DNA of 64,000 nt from Carnobacterium divergens. GTDB taxonomy: Bacteria; Bacillota; Bacilli; Lactobacillales; Carnobacteriaceae. How positions within the stretch are numbered: the stretch's first letter is position 1; each line of letters opens with the position of its first letter. Position numbers and translations under genes: made by a program. Of the stretch, positions 35,281-43,654 are shown one piece after another. The notes beneath the pieces were generated by a model. It was not told the origin of the DNA, did not search any database, and saw only the letters and a program-made list of their open reading frames with translations. The DNA lies in assembly GCF_900258435.1 (NCBI RefSeq), contig NZ_LT992558.1, positions 2,354,835-2,418,834 on the forward strand, written 5' to 3'.

Positions 35281-36466
35281 AATCGATGGTTTCTACTTTG
35301 TCTGCTTCTTTTAAAATAGCACCCGCTGTTTGAAGAATATCAAAGGGCGTTTTTTCATTTGCCATCACAACAACGCCATCGTTGCCATCCTTTGAAATCA
35401 ATATTAAACTATGATATCCACCAAGCACACCGTGGCTATATTTTGTTTTTTCTCCAAGGTACATGCCAAAACCGTAGGAAGATTCTGATGATCCTGGCGT
35501 TTGCATTTGATCTAAACTTGTTTTACTGATTAATTTCCCATCCACTAACGCTTGGTTGAATTTAACTAAATCGCCTGCTGTCATGTACATATTTCCAGCT
35601 CCAAATTCTTCAGACAGGCTTCCTTTGGTGATAGGAAGTGGCTGATAGGCTTGATTTCCTACTTTTTGGTAAGCTACCGTATGAAAGAGGGCCGTATCAA
35701 AGCTATCGTAAAAACCGGTATGGGATAAATTGGCTTTTTCGATAATGTTCTTAGTCACGTAGGTGCTATAATCTGTACCTGAAGCACGTTCAATGATTCC
35801 TGCTAATAAAATATAATCATCATCGGTATAGTGCCAGTGGCCGTTATTGACAATTTTTAGTTGATCTAACACCTCTTGAACTGCGCCATTGTGGGTCACT
35901 TGTTGCCCTGTTTTTTTCATTCCGACAATTCCTGATGTATGGGTTAATAATTGTTTGACTGTGATGACGCCGTTGTCGTTAATGGTAGGGTAATACTTTT
36001 TGATGGGATCGGTTAATTTTATTTTCTCTTCGTCTACTAGTTTCATAATCGCTGTTGCCGTAATGCTTTTTTCAATTGAGCCTATATAATAAAGGGATTG
36101 AAAAGTATTTAATTGATTCGTTTCTTTATTCGCATATCCGTAGCCTTTGTTTAACAAGACTTTCCCATTTTTTATGACGAGTAACGTTCCGTTAAATTCT
36201 TTTGATTGAATCAAGTTTTCAATTTTTTTCGTTAACTCAGGGGTTTTATCTCCACTATTTGGGTTATCAAGATCTGGTGCTAACTTTTCTGGTTCATTCG
36301 TGTCCAGCGCTAAGCCATTTTCTTTCAACTTGTAGCGTCCTATCTTTAAATGTGTAGGGCTTGCGGCGAAACTCTCTTTTTTTGTCGCTGTTACCAGAAC
36401 TGCTCCACCTATAATAACTAAACTTAATAATGCCATTACTAGAAGAATTTTCCGCATTTTCCTCAC
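35279..36466 (-). CDS. Serine hydrolase, beta-lactamase/class C PBP family
   Basis: 395 residues. A signal or anchor helix (about 6-28) precedes an outside domain. The SxxK motif is 'YIGSIEKSITATAIMKL' (S-I-E-K), with 'LLTHTSGIVGM', 'HYTDDDYILLAGIIE' at the usual YxN position, and 'YSHGVLGGYHS' replacing the KTG motif. This is the AmpC-like/D-aminopeptidase superfamily, often unrelated to antibiotic resistance. It may act on peptidoglycan peptides. It is monocistronic. Confidence 0.83.
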   Translation of the reverse strand: MRKMRKILLVMALLSLVIIGGAVLVTATKKESFAASPTHLKIGRYKLKENGLALDTNEPEKLAPDLDNPNSGDKTPELTKKIENLIQSKEFNGTLLVIKNGKVLLNKGYGYANKETNQLNTFQSLYYIGSIEKSITATAIMKLVDEEKIKLTDPIKKYYPTINDNGVITVKQLLTHTSGIVGMKKTGQQVTHNGAVQEVLDQLKIVNNGHWHYTDDDYILLAGIIERASGTDYSTYVTKNIIEKANLSHTGFYDSFDTALFHTVAYQKVGNQAYQPLPITKGSLSEEFGAGNMYMTAGDLVKFNQALVDGKLISKTSLDQMQTPGSSESSYGFGMYLGEKTKYSHGVLGGYHSLILISKDGNDGVVVMANEKTPFDILQTAGAILKEADKVETID

Positions 36467-36527
36467 CTCTAGCCCCTATTATAAACTCAATTCTTCTATA
36501 TCATTACTTAAATTTTTTTAAAATTTC

Positions 36528-36563
36528 TTTACATCACTAAGTGTACTAGTTATAATAGTACAC
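36528..36563 (+). promoter_or_regulatory. Promoter and operator of the YtrA-like operon
   Basis: TTTACA (36528-36533), a 17-bp spacer, and TATAAT (36551-36556). A perfect inverted repeat, GTGTACTA-7-TAGTACAC (36541-36563), covers the spacer end and -10. This resembles known YtrA-subfamily operators, so autorepression is expected. Confidence 0.82.
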
Positions 36564-36600
36564 ATAATACAAATAACGAATGCACAAAAGGAGTCTGACT

Positions 36601-36981
36601 ATGATTAAAATCGATCCCCGCAGCCCTCATCCTTACTATGAACAAATCATATCAGCAATTAAACAACAATGTTTGGCAAAAGTATTATTGCCTGGTGATA
36701 AGCTTCCTTCTGTACGTGAAATGGCTGGAACTATTTTAGTAAATCCAAATACAATCAGTAAAGCTTATCAGGAATTAGAACGTCAAGGCGTGATTGAAAC
36801 GTTACGAGGCAAAGGAACGTATATAGCGGAACGACAAGCAACTCCCTTAAATAAGGAATTAGAATTAAAACTTCAAAAACAATTGGAAGAATTTTGTTTA
36901 GAAGCACTCTACTTGGAAATTCCCAAAGAAACATTAACCAAGTGGATTGAAGACAACTATCAAAAACTAAAAAAGGAGTAG
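36601..36981 (+). CDS. GntR-family repressor, YtrA subfamily
   Basis: About 126 residues. The HTH has 'SPHPYYEQIISAIKQQCLAK', 'GDKLPSVREMAGTILVNPNT', 'YQELERQGVIETLRGKGTYI'. Only a short helical tail follows, as in YtrA-type members that lack a large effector domain. The start at 36601 is preferred to 36580 because AAAGGAGTC is eight bases upstream. It should repress its own operon through the palindrome overlapping the -10 box. Such operons often respond to wall-active antibiotics or membrane stress. Confidence 0.9.
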   Translation: MIKIDPRSPHPYYEQIISAIKQQCLAKVLLPGDKLPSVREMAGTILVNPNTISKAYQELERQGVIETLRGKGTYIAERQATPLNKELELKLQKQLEEFCLEALYLEIPKETLTKWIEDNYQKLKKE

Positions 36982-36986
36982 ACCCT

Positions 36987-37886
36987 ATGGACATCCAACA
37001 TTTATCAAAAAAGATTAGTCCCTCATTTTCATTAAGCGCTATTACATTCACTTTAAAAACAGGGGAAATCACGGGGCTGATTGGCCGCAACGGAAATGGA
37101 AAATCAAGTTTATTTAAAACAATGGTTGGACTTTACCAAAAAGATACTGGAGCAGTTTTAATTGATGGTCAGGAAATTGAACACTTTACTGAACAAAAAG
37201 AACATGTTTTTTTACTACAAGATTCGATTGCCTATTTTGATTCATTAAAATTAAAAGAAATCAGCGCTTACTACCAACTTGCTTATCCTCGTTTTAATCA
37301 CGATTTATTTCAACGAGAATTAAAAAAAATTAAACTGACATTAGATGAACGTTATGGAAAATTATCGAAAGGGACAAAAACAATGGTTCGTTTGATTAGT
37401 GCTTTTGCTACTGGAGCCACTTACCTTTTTTTAGATGAACCTTTAGATGGACTAGATACAATTCAGCGCAAGCGGGCATTAGGTTTTATTTTAAAGCAGG
37501 CTACATCCACTCAGGTTAGTATTTTAATTGCTTCTCATCAACTTCAAGAATTAGAATCAATTGCCGATCGTATTTTAGTCTTAAAACAAGGTTCTTTAGT
37601 GAAAGATTTTTATTTAGAAAGATTACGTTCAACTGCTATTAAAGTTCAATTTGTTTTTGTAACAAAAGAGATTCCTTCTATTATCAGAGAAAACGCTACA
37701 CTTTTATCTGTTGAAGGACGTGTTTTAACTTACTTATTTGAAGAACTGCCTCAAGAATTAGAAGAAAACATTAAAGAAACGAAACCTGTCTTATTTGAAC
37801 GACTTCCTGTTTCGATTGAAGATATTATCCGTAGTCAATCAACCAAAGATCCAGATTACCAAATGATGAATCAGGAGGAATGCTAA
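36987..37886 (+). CDS. ABC transporter ATPase of the YtrA-type operon
   Basis: 299 residues. Walker A is 'GLIGRNGNGKSSLFKTMVGL', Walker B 'YLFLDEPLDGLD', switch 'LIASHQLQELES'. The signature is degenerate, 'YGKLSKGTKTMVRLI', replacing LSGGQ with LSKGT, which is common in this group (YtrB/EcsA-like). It starts five bases after the regulator's stop, with AAAAAGGAG before the ATG. It pairs with the next gene's permease. Confidence 0.88.
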   Translation: MDIQHLSKKISPSFSLSAITFTLKTGEITGLIGRNGNGKSSLFKTMVGLYQKDTGAVLIDGQEIEHFTEQKEHVFLLQDSIAYFDSLKLKEISAYYQLAYPRFNHDLFQRELKKIKLTLDERYGKLSKGTKTMVRLISAFATGATYLFLDEPLDGLDTIQRKRALGFILKQATSTQVSILIASHQLQELESIADRILVLKQGSLVKDFYLERLRSTAIKVQFVFVTKEIPSIIRENATLLSVEGRVLTYLFEELPQELEENIKETKPVLFERLPVSIEDIIRSQSTKDPDYQMMNQEEC

Positions 37887-38972
37887 ATGAACAAAGATTT
37901 GCACACCTTACTTTGGAAGCACCATTGGAAATTATTGAGTTTGTTTTTTGCAACAGTAGTTGGAAGCTATTTATATAGCGGACTTAGTCAGGTGACTACA
38001 TGGAATAAAAACTATCAATCAACACTGGAACAAATCAAATTATCTGAAGGCTCAGAAACGATAAAAGATTATGATTTTTCCTTATTTTATACGATGGGAC
38101 AGTCTTCAAATAAAATTTTTACAACCTTTATTCATGAACCTACTCTTATTTTATGGAGTGCTGTTGCACTATTAAGTTTCGGATTGTTCTTTTTTGATAA
38201 AATGTCAAATTTTGATCACTTCTTATTTGCTAGTCGTTTTTCGAAAAAAGAGCTCTTTTTAACAAAACTATTTTTTGGCTTTTCTACTCTTTTTAGTAGT
38301 TTAATCATTGGAAAAATACTTTTTATGAGCTTGCTTTATTTGAAAATCCCTACAGCCTTTTTCAATGCCTCCTTCGTTGATTTATTCCCTAACCAATTAT
38401 TAAGCGTCCTATTTTATATTTTTATTTTTTCCATTATGATGTTTTTTGCGATCGTCATTGGGGATGCTTTCTTTCTGTTTTTTGTCAGTGTTGGTTTTTC
38501 AATTAGTATTGGCTTTTTTATGGATACCTTTCGTACTCTTCTCAATAAATGGGACTATTATCACCATGGTTTTTTTTCGACAATTGCAAATGATTTCTGG
38601 CTTTTTACTTTATTTAAACACCCACCAATTCAAATAGAGCAACTGCCAATTTGGTATTACTTAGTTTATAGTATGGGAATTATTGGATTCGTGGCATTGT
38701 CACTCTATTCCTATAAGAAACTTTCTTTAGAAAATGGCCGAAAATTTATTTTAATTACAGCGCTAAAAAAACCACTTATTGTAATTGCTAGTGTCTACGT
38801 TCCTTATATTCTTGTAAGCAACTGGCTGTATGCTGATTTTTACAATCTGCAGCTTACTCGTTTTTTCTGGCTTAATCATTTACTTTGCTTTGGATTCGGT
38901 ATCGCTTTGTGTGGAACGCTTTCTTGGTTCCTACTATATAAGAAAGAATCTTTAAAAAAAAGCGGCATTTAA
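37887..38972 (+). CDS. ABC transporter permease of the YtrA-type operon
   Basis: 361 residues, with an N-terminal helix, an outside loop and about seven further helices, no catalytic motifs. It begins directly after the ATPase stop, with CAGGAGGAA inside the ATPase gene's end, so the two are translationally linked. It forms the membrane part of the transporter. The exported substrate is unknown. Confidence 0.83.
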   Translation: MNKDLHTLLWKHHWKLLSLFFATVVGSYLYSGLSQVTTWNKNYQSTLEQIKLSEGSETIKDYDFSLFYTMGQSSNKIFTTFIHEPTLILWSAVALLSFGLFFFDKMSNFDHFLFASRFSKKELFLTKLFFGFSTLFSSLIIGKILFMSLLYLKIPTAFFNASFVDLFPNQLLSVLFYIFIFSIMMFFAIVIGDAFFLFFVSVGFSISIGFFMDTFRTLLNKWDYYHHGFFSTIANDFWLFTLFKHPPIQIEQLPIWYYLVYSMGIIGFVALSLYSYKKLSLENGRKFILITALKKPLIVIASVYVPYILVSNWLYADFYNLQLTRFFWLNHLLCFGFGIALCGTLSWFLLYKKESLKKSGI

Positions 38973-38976
38973 TCAA

Positions 38977-39016
38977 AAAAGCGCAAGGTTCTTTTAAGAG
39001 AACCTTGCGCTTTTTC
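38977..39016. terminator. Bidirectional terminator
   Basis: AAAAGCGCAAGGTTCT faces AGAACCTTGCGCTTTT. The stem includes the last codons of the EAL gene. Confidence 0.9.
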
Positions 39017-39764
39017 TAGTTTTAGTTGTTAGTTCACGAAGACTTAACGGGCAATCAAATAGATATCCTTGAAATACATCGCAACCTAGCTCGTGAACTT
39101 GTTTTAATTGAGTTAGTGTTTCTACGCCTTCTGCCACCACTGATAAATTCAAACTGTGAGCCAATTTGATTGTTGATTCAATAATTTTCATGGCCTTTAA
39201 TTCTGTAGAGCGAATGAATGCTTGATCTATTTTTAAGCAATCAACCGGTAAGGAGTGTAAATATTGCAACGAGCAGGAACCTTGCCCGAAATCATCTAAA
39301 CTAATTTTGATTCCTAAAGCTTTTAATTTAACTAAATTTTGATGGGCTCGCTCTAAATTTTGTATCTCTGGTCGTTCGACAATTTCAAGCTCTAAACGTT
39401 CTGGCGCATGTAAATGGGCTTGCAAATAATGGCAAAGTCCTTCTATATAAGTATCATCTGTCACATCACTAGATGGAATATTGACAGCAATCGTTCGCTT
39501 CTCAAAAAAGGGATTTGTATTTAACAACATCACAATTTCTTGAATCAAATAATTTTGTAACTTTCGGCTATCTTCTGCCGTTAGAAATGAGAAAAAAAGA
39601 TTTGGGGTTAAAATACGATTTCCTACCTTCAACCTAATTAACGCTTCGACACCCACTGTTTCTAATTGGTTACGACTCACTTTAGGTTGAAAATAAACTT
39701 GATATTGTTGATTTCGAATCCCCTTTACAATTTCGGTATCCGTAGTTGTAGAACACACTGTCAT
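38994..39764 (-). CDS. Stand-alone EAL-domain protein 2
   Basis: 256 residues, a single EAL domain. EALIR, Asn of 'AVNIPSSD', Glu of 'ELEIVE', the DD of 'LDDFGQGSCSLQYL', Lys of 'KIDQAFI', Glu of 'VAEGVET' and Gln of 'FQGYLF' are all present, so catalysis is plausible. It is a paralogue of the EAL protein at 17367-18155, with the same size and domain limits. No sensor domain or GGDEF partner is visible. The 3' end lies within the terminator stem. Confidence 0.87.
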   Translation of the reverse strand: MTVCSTTTDTEIVKGIRNQQYQVYFQPKVSRNQLETVGVEALIRLKVGNRILTPNLFFSFLTAEDSRKLQNYLIQEIVMLLNTNPFFEKRTIAVNIPSSDVTDDTYIEGLCHYLQAHLHAPERLELEIVERPEIQNLERAHQNLVKLKALGIKISLDDFGQGSCSLQYLHSLPVDCLKIDQAFIRSTELKAMKIIESTIKLAHSLNLSVVAEGVETLTQLKQVHELGCDVFQGYLFDCPLSLRELTTKTRKSARFS

Positions 39765-39893
39765 TCCTCATTTCAATAATGATATTCTAAAGCTTATTTT
39801 ACCCTTATTATATTATAGAACCCTGCTAATAATCGCAACTATTTACACTTTTTTAGAACTATTTTTATTTAGCTCTATTCGTTAATAAGCTAA

Positions 39894-39933
39894 AAAACGA
39901 TCAGAATCAACATACGATTCTGATCGTCTTTTT
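39894..39933 (-). terminator. Terminator after the SHOCT-protein gene
   Basis: GACGATCAGAATC faces GATTCTGATCGTT and is followed by T's on the minus strand. Confidence 0.82.
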
Positions 39934-40432
39934 AAAAATTAAGCCATTCATTCTTTTTCTTTTCGTATTCATCTTTAGTAATCATACCCTCATCGTATAA
40001 TTTTTTTAAATGAGACAAATCGTCTGTCAGTAAGTCTGGATTTTCATTGATTTTATTCGTTCTAGTTAACGTCATAATTCCTGCAATCACCCACAAAATC
40101 CCGTGAATGGAGGTAATTGAAAGACCTCCTAGAACTAAAATCGCTATTCCCCAGCCTAAACGGCCTTTTTTTAGTTTAAAAGCCGCAATAAAACCAAAGA
40201 TAGAGGTTGCAACTAACCAAATGACTACTACAATCAAAATTCCGACTATAAAGGCTCCCTCAGATCCATCATAATAGCTTGTATTATAATAATCCGTATC
40301 GTACATTTGATTCATTTGAGAGGACATTCCAATTCCTGCTAAACCTGTAATGAGTATCACTACAAAAGCAAATAAAGCATTAAGAATAGCTCCTATCAGC
40401 GTTAATAGATATTCAGTTTGACGATTCATCAT
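39932..40432 (-). CDS. Membrane protein with C-terminal SHOCT domain
   Basis: About 166 residues. Three or four membrane helices (about residues 8-115) are followed by a short cytoplasmic SHOCT motif, 'LKKLYDEGMITKDEYEKKKNEWL'-type (key residues L, L, G-I/M-T/I, E-Y/F, K-K, L). The start at 40432 is preferred to 40456 because AAAGGAG lies upstream in the end of the preceding gene, giving a 20-base overlap. SHOCT motifs mediate oligomerisation. Function unknown. Confidence 0.77.
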   Translation of the reverse strand: MMNRQTEYLLTLIGAILNALFAFVVILITGLAGIGMSSQMNQMYDTDYYNTSYYDGSEGAFIVGILIVVVIWLVATSIFGFIAAFKLKKGRLGWGIAILVLGGLSITSIHGILWVIAGIMTLTRTNKINENPDLLTDDLSHLKKLYDEGMITKDEYEKKKNEWLNF

Positions 40433-40748
40433 ACTCACGATCTCCTTTTTCTCCAATTTCTTCTTTTGGCACCTCTTCTTTTATGCTTATTTCCTCTACC
40501 TTTTCAACTTGTTCTTCTTTAGGTGTATCTGTAAGCTGTTGTGCTGTTTTTAACCCTTTTAATTCTTGTTTTAATAAATAAATTTCCCGATCATGCTCTA
40601 GACTATTTTTAACTAATTTTGATTCATTAATGCCTTTAACAATTGCTTTTTTGATGATAAAATACCACATAAAAAACATGCCTACAATTAGTGCGATATA
40701 AAATAGTCCAAGAAACATAAAGAAATATGCACCTATCAGTGAACTCAT
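40413..40748 (-). CDS. Small single-span membrane protein with acidic tail
   Basis: 111 residues. One long membrane helix (about 5-33) precedes a helical, highly charged cytoplasmic tail with many K/E pairs ('EEISIKEEVPKEEIGEKG'). No family recognised. GGGGGAATT precedes the ATG. It overlaps the SHOCT gene by 20 bases, so the two may act together. Confidence 0.65.
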   Translation of the reverse strand: MSSLIGAYFFMFLGLFYIALIVGMFFMWYFIIKKAIVKGINESKLVKNSLEHDREIYLLKQELKGLKTAQQLTDTPKEEQVEKVEEISIKEEVPKEEIGEKGDREYDESSN

Positions 40749-40829
40749 TTTAATTCCCCCTATCTTTTATAGTTCTAGTATACCTTTTTTTAAAGGAACC
40801 GTCATTTTTTATTTGTTCCATAAATCATT

Positions 40830-40864
40830 AAAAAAAAGACCTGTTCCTCAAAGAAACAGGCCTA
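40830..40864 (-). terminator. Terminator after the GH1 gene
   Basis: GGCCTGTTT-loop-AACAGGTC with a T-run on the minus strand. Confidence 0.8.
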
Positions 40865-40871
40865 GCAGTGC

Positions 40872-42317
40872 TTATTCTAAATTTTTCCCATTTGAAGCTA
40901 TCACGCGTTGATACCAATAATAACTTTCTTTTGGAATACGGCGTAACGTTTTTTCATCGTGCTCGTCACGATCAATATAAACCATTCCATAACGTTTTTG
41001 GTATCCATTTAACCAACTCAATAAATCTGTATAGCTCCATGTGCAGTACCCTAATACTGTAACGCCATCGGTAATTGATTCTTGAATAGCTTTTACATGG
41101 CGTTTTAAATAATCGATACGGTATTCATCATTGATTTTATCATCTGATTCAAGCTTATCAAAGGCTCCTAAACCATTTTCAGTAATTAAAATTGGCAATT
41201 GATAGCGATTTTCAATACGACGCAACGCTACATGCAGTCCTTCTGGGTCAATGGTCCAATCCCAATCTGTTGTTTCAGTAAACGGATTTGCAGTTGTTTT
41301 AAATAAACCTGGAATGCCACTGTCTTTACTGCTTCCTTTTTTTCCAGTAAAATTCGGTTTTGCTTCCCCAATGCCTCCATTTAATGGATTGTACTCTACA
41401 GTTGCCGTTTGATAATAGTTTAATCCCATAAAATCAGGCGTTGCTGCTTTTAACAGCTCTAAATCTCCTGGCAAAATAGTTGGAGCAATTCCTTCTTTGA
41501 CTAAATGATTCATCACCACTCTTGGATATTCTCCCCAAGCATAAACATCCATCCAAAAATGAGACAATAGTTCTTCTGCATTTTCAGCAGCTAAAATATC
41601 CTTTGGATTCGGCGATTTTGGATAAACTGGCGTATAAGCAAAACTTGGTCCAATTAATGCATCTTCAATCGCTAACTCTCTAAACGATTGGATTACCTTA
41701 GCATTCGCCACATTAGCTATGTGATTGACTTCGTAAAATCGTTTTTCATCACGAACAGCAGGCGGATGAGTTCCCGTTTTATAACCTTGTCCCACAAAAA
41801 CATTTTGTTCATTTAAGGTTACCCAATGTTTTACTCGATCCCCGTATCGCTTAAATAGAATAACCGCATAATTGTTGAAATCTTCAATGACCTCTCGACT
41901 TTCCCAACCACCATAACGCTCCATTAAAGCTTGTGGAATATCCCAATGATACAAAGTCACGACCGGTGTAATTTGGTAAGAAAGTAGTTCATCAATTAAA
42001 CGATCGTAAAAATCCAATCCTGCTTCATTGATTTCTCCTGTTCCACTTGGTAAAATTCTGCTCCACGCAATCGAAAAACGGTAGGCTTTCAAACCTTGTT
42101 CTGCCATTAACTTGACGTCTTCCTTATAACGGTGGTAATGATCCACTGCAACGTCTCCATTAGTATCTTGAAAGGTAGCTCCTGGAACTTTCGCATAAAC
42201 ATCCCAAACAGACTCCCCTTTCCCATCACTATTCCATGCGCCTTCAACTTGATAGGCTGCGCTTGCACTCCCCCATAAAAAATCAGTTGGAAAATCGTTT
42301 AAATCCTTGTGCTCCAT
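40872..42317 (-). CDS. 6-phospho-beta-glucosidase, glycoside hydrolase family 1
   Basis: About 481 residues. 'FPTDFLWGSASAAYQVEGAW' starts the barrel, the acid/base is Glu in 'HWVTLNEQNVF', and the nucleophile Glu in 'PILITENGLG'. NEQ and 'LGYCTWSYTDLLSWLNGYQKRYG' favour the phospho-glucosidase branch, in which a PTS supplies phosphorylated beta-glucosides; no such PTS is adjacent. The start at 42317 is preferred to 42326 because TAGGAG is eight bases upstream. It stands alone between a terminator and a 1.1 kb gap. Confidence 0.9.
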   Translation of the reverse strand: MEHKDLNDFPTDFLWGSASAAYQVEGAWNSDGKGESVWDVYAKVPGATFQDTNGDVAVDHYHRYKEDVKLMAEQGLKAYRFSIAWSRILPSGTGEINEAGLDFYDRLIDELLSYQITPVVTLYHWDIPQALMERYGGWESREVIEDFNNYAVILFKRYGDRVKHWVTLNEQNVFVGQGYKTGTHPPAVRDEKRFYEVNHIANVANAKVIQSFRELAIEDALIGPSFAYTPVYPKSPNPKDILAAENAEELLSHFWMDVYAWGEYPRVVMNHLVKEGIAPTILPGDLELLKAATPDFMGLNYYQTATVEYNPLNGGIGEAKPNFTGKKGSSKDSGIPGLFKTTANPFTETTDWDWTIDPEGLHVALRRIENRYQLPILITENGLGAFDKLESDDKINDEYRIDYLKRHVKAIQESITDGVTVLGYCTWSYTDLLSWLNGYQKRYGMVYIDRDEHDEKTLRRIPKESYYWYQRVIASNGKNLE

Positions 42318-42326
42318 TCCAATCAC

Positions 42327-43382
42327 TCCTAAAATTAGACTATACTTTTATATTTAAATTATAGATGATTACTCAAAAAAATGCTAGTTCGAATAGTTGT
42401 TTCGACGTAAATAAGGTTAAATTCCTTCTGATTCATTGGAATAATCCCACTACTCATACAATCATTTACATACGCTTAGTTTAATTGAAGCTACTTTCTT
42501 ACTGATTCCATCATTATTAAAAAAAAATGAACAACCGCGCTTCATTCTCATTTAAACTCTATCTAATATTTAGCACAACTAACTCCTTGATACGCCATTT
42601 ATCCTTTTTTATTAACAACTTGTTAAGATAAAAAAAAACAAGCATAAATCAATATACTTTACTTTTATATTTTGTCATTCACTTTTGTTCTTAAGTTCTG
42701 AACATCCTTTCATCTGATTGTTTGTAAACAGCTTAAACTAAGCTTTCCATTAAATTACCTTCTCTGTTTTTCTTCTGAAAGAAACTTTTTCGGAACAAGA
42801 ATGTGTTCATTCTACAAAAAAATGAATACGCATTTTTTTCTTTAACGAGCGCAACTACATTTGTTATAATTTGATAATCAAACTAGCTATTAAACATCAA
42901 AAACGTCATCAAATTCGCTCTCATTTTATTCATATTCGCTATTTTTTAATTATTCTTTTATTTAACGACACATTTTGTTCACAAATTCTACACTAAGCTA
43001 AATAGAAAAATAGTGAATACACTCACATGTTTTATTATAGATATATATAAAGATAATCATTATTTTTATGTATACAAAAAATGAATAAAACCCACTTTAT
43101 TCAACAAAAAAATATAGGATTGTTTTAAAATAAGCATTTCCAATAATTAAACGGGTCTTAATTATTCATTTTTTATATAAATCAGTTTTTCTTTTTTAGG
43201 CTTCCCTTACTAAGGTTGATCTATTTTTCACATTTCTGTAGTTTATCATTTTTAGTTATTATATTATTTATGGATATTATTCTATCTAATAGTTGGATTC
43301 ACAATGATAATAAGATTAAAATTCCAACACAAATAGCTAACGTTTATGCTATAATATTGAACAGTAATTGATTATTATAATA
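42327..43382. other. AT-rich gap of about 1.1 kb with no recognisable gene
   Basis: I find no frame longer than about 60 codons with a ribosome site on either strand. The sequence is very AT-rich, with poly-A/T tracts. The only distinct signal is an extended -10 (TATGC-TATAAT, 43345-43354) on the plus strand, leading within about 60 bases to the hairpin at 43383-43421. The rest may be decayed DNA or promoter territory for the GH1 gene. Confidence 0.5.
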
Positions 43383-43421
43383 AAAAAACTTCGATGTTAA
43401 TAATACACACAGAAGTTTTTG
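43383..43421. terminator. Terminator after the 23-residue peptide gene
   Basis: AAAAACTTC faces GAAGTTTTT around a 20-base loop. On the minus strand it is followed by TTTTTTT and lies about 25 bases after the peptide stop. It also works on the plus strand. Confidence 0.75.
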
Positions 43422-43444
43422 GAATAAATTCAAAGTTAATTGAA

Positions 43445-43516
43445 CTATATATAGCTGATATTGCCGTAGGTTGAAATTGAACCTTCTGCTAAACTCACTA
43501 ATTCTTCAAATAACAT
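43445..43516 (-). CDS. 23-residue peptide gene, candidate signal peptide of the adjacent RNPP-type regulator
   Basis: ATG at 43514-43516, stop TAG at 43445-43447. The peptide begins MLFEELVSLAEG and ends STYGNISYI. The ribosome site is GGGAGGGAGGAAT, among the strongest in the window. A sigma-A promoter is upstream (TTGATT, 17 bp, TATTAT at 43632-43604) and a terminator downstream, so this is a complete transcription unit. The N-terminal half is an acidic amphipathic helix and the C-terminal half is polar and aromatic with no charge. There is no signal sequence and no Cys. It is divergent from an HTH-TPR regulator of the type that senses peptides. A pheromone, a leaderless bacteriocin or a precursor of a modified peptide are possible; I recognise no known family. 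Confidence 0.68.
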   Translation of the reverse strand: MLFEELVSLAEGSISTYGNISYI

Positions 43517-43603
43517 ATTTATTCCTCCCTCCCAAAAAAAATAATCTTTGCTTTTTGGAAAAATAAAAATAGAAAATAGCAAAACATTCGTTTTACTAAC
43601 TCT

Positions 43604-43632
43604 ATAATATAACATTTATTAATAAAAATCAA
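43604..43632 (-). promoter_or_regulatory. Promoter of the 23-residue peptide gene
   Basis: -35 TTGATT (43627-43632), a 17-bp spacer and -10 TATTAT (43604-43609). The same bases on the plus strand read TATAAT (43603-43608), a possible -10 for the regulator gene, so the two promoters would overlap. Confidence 0.7.
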
Positions 43633-43654
43633 CTATAGAAGGGAATTTTTTATA

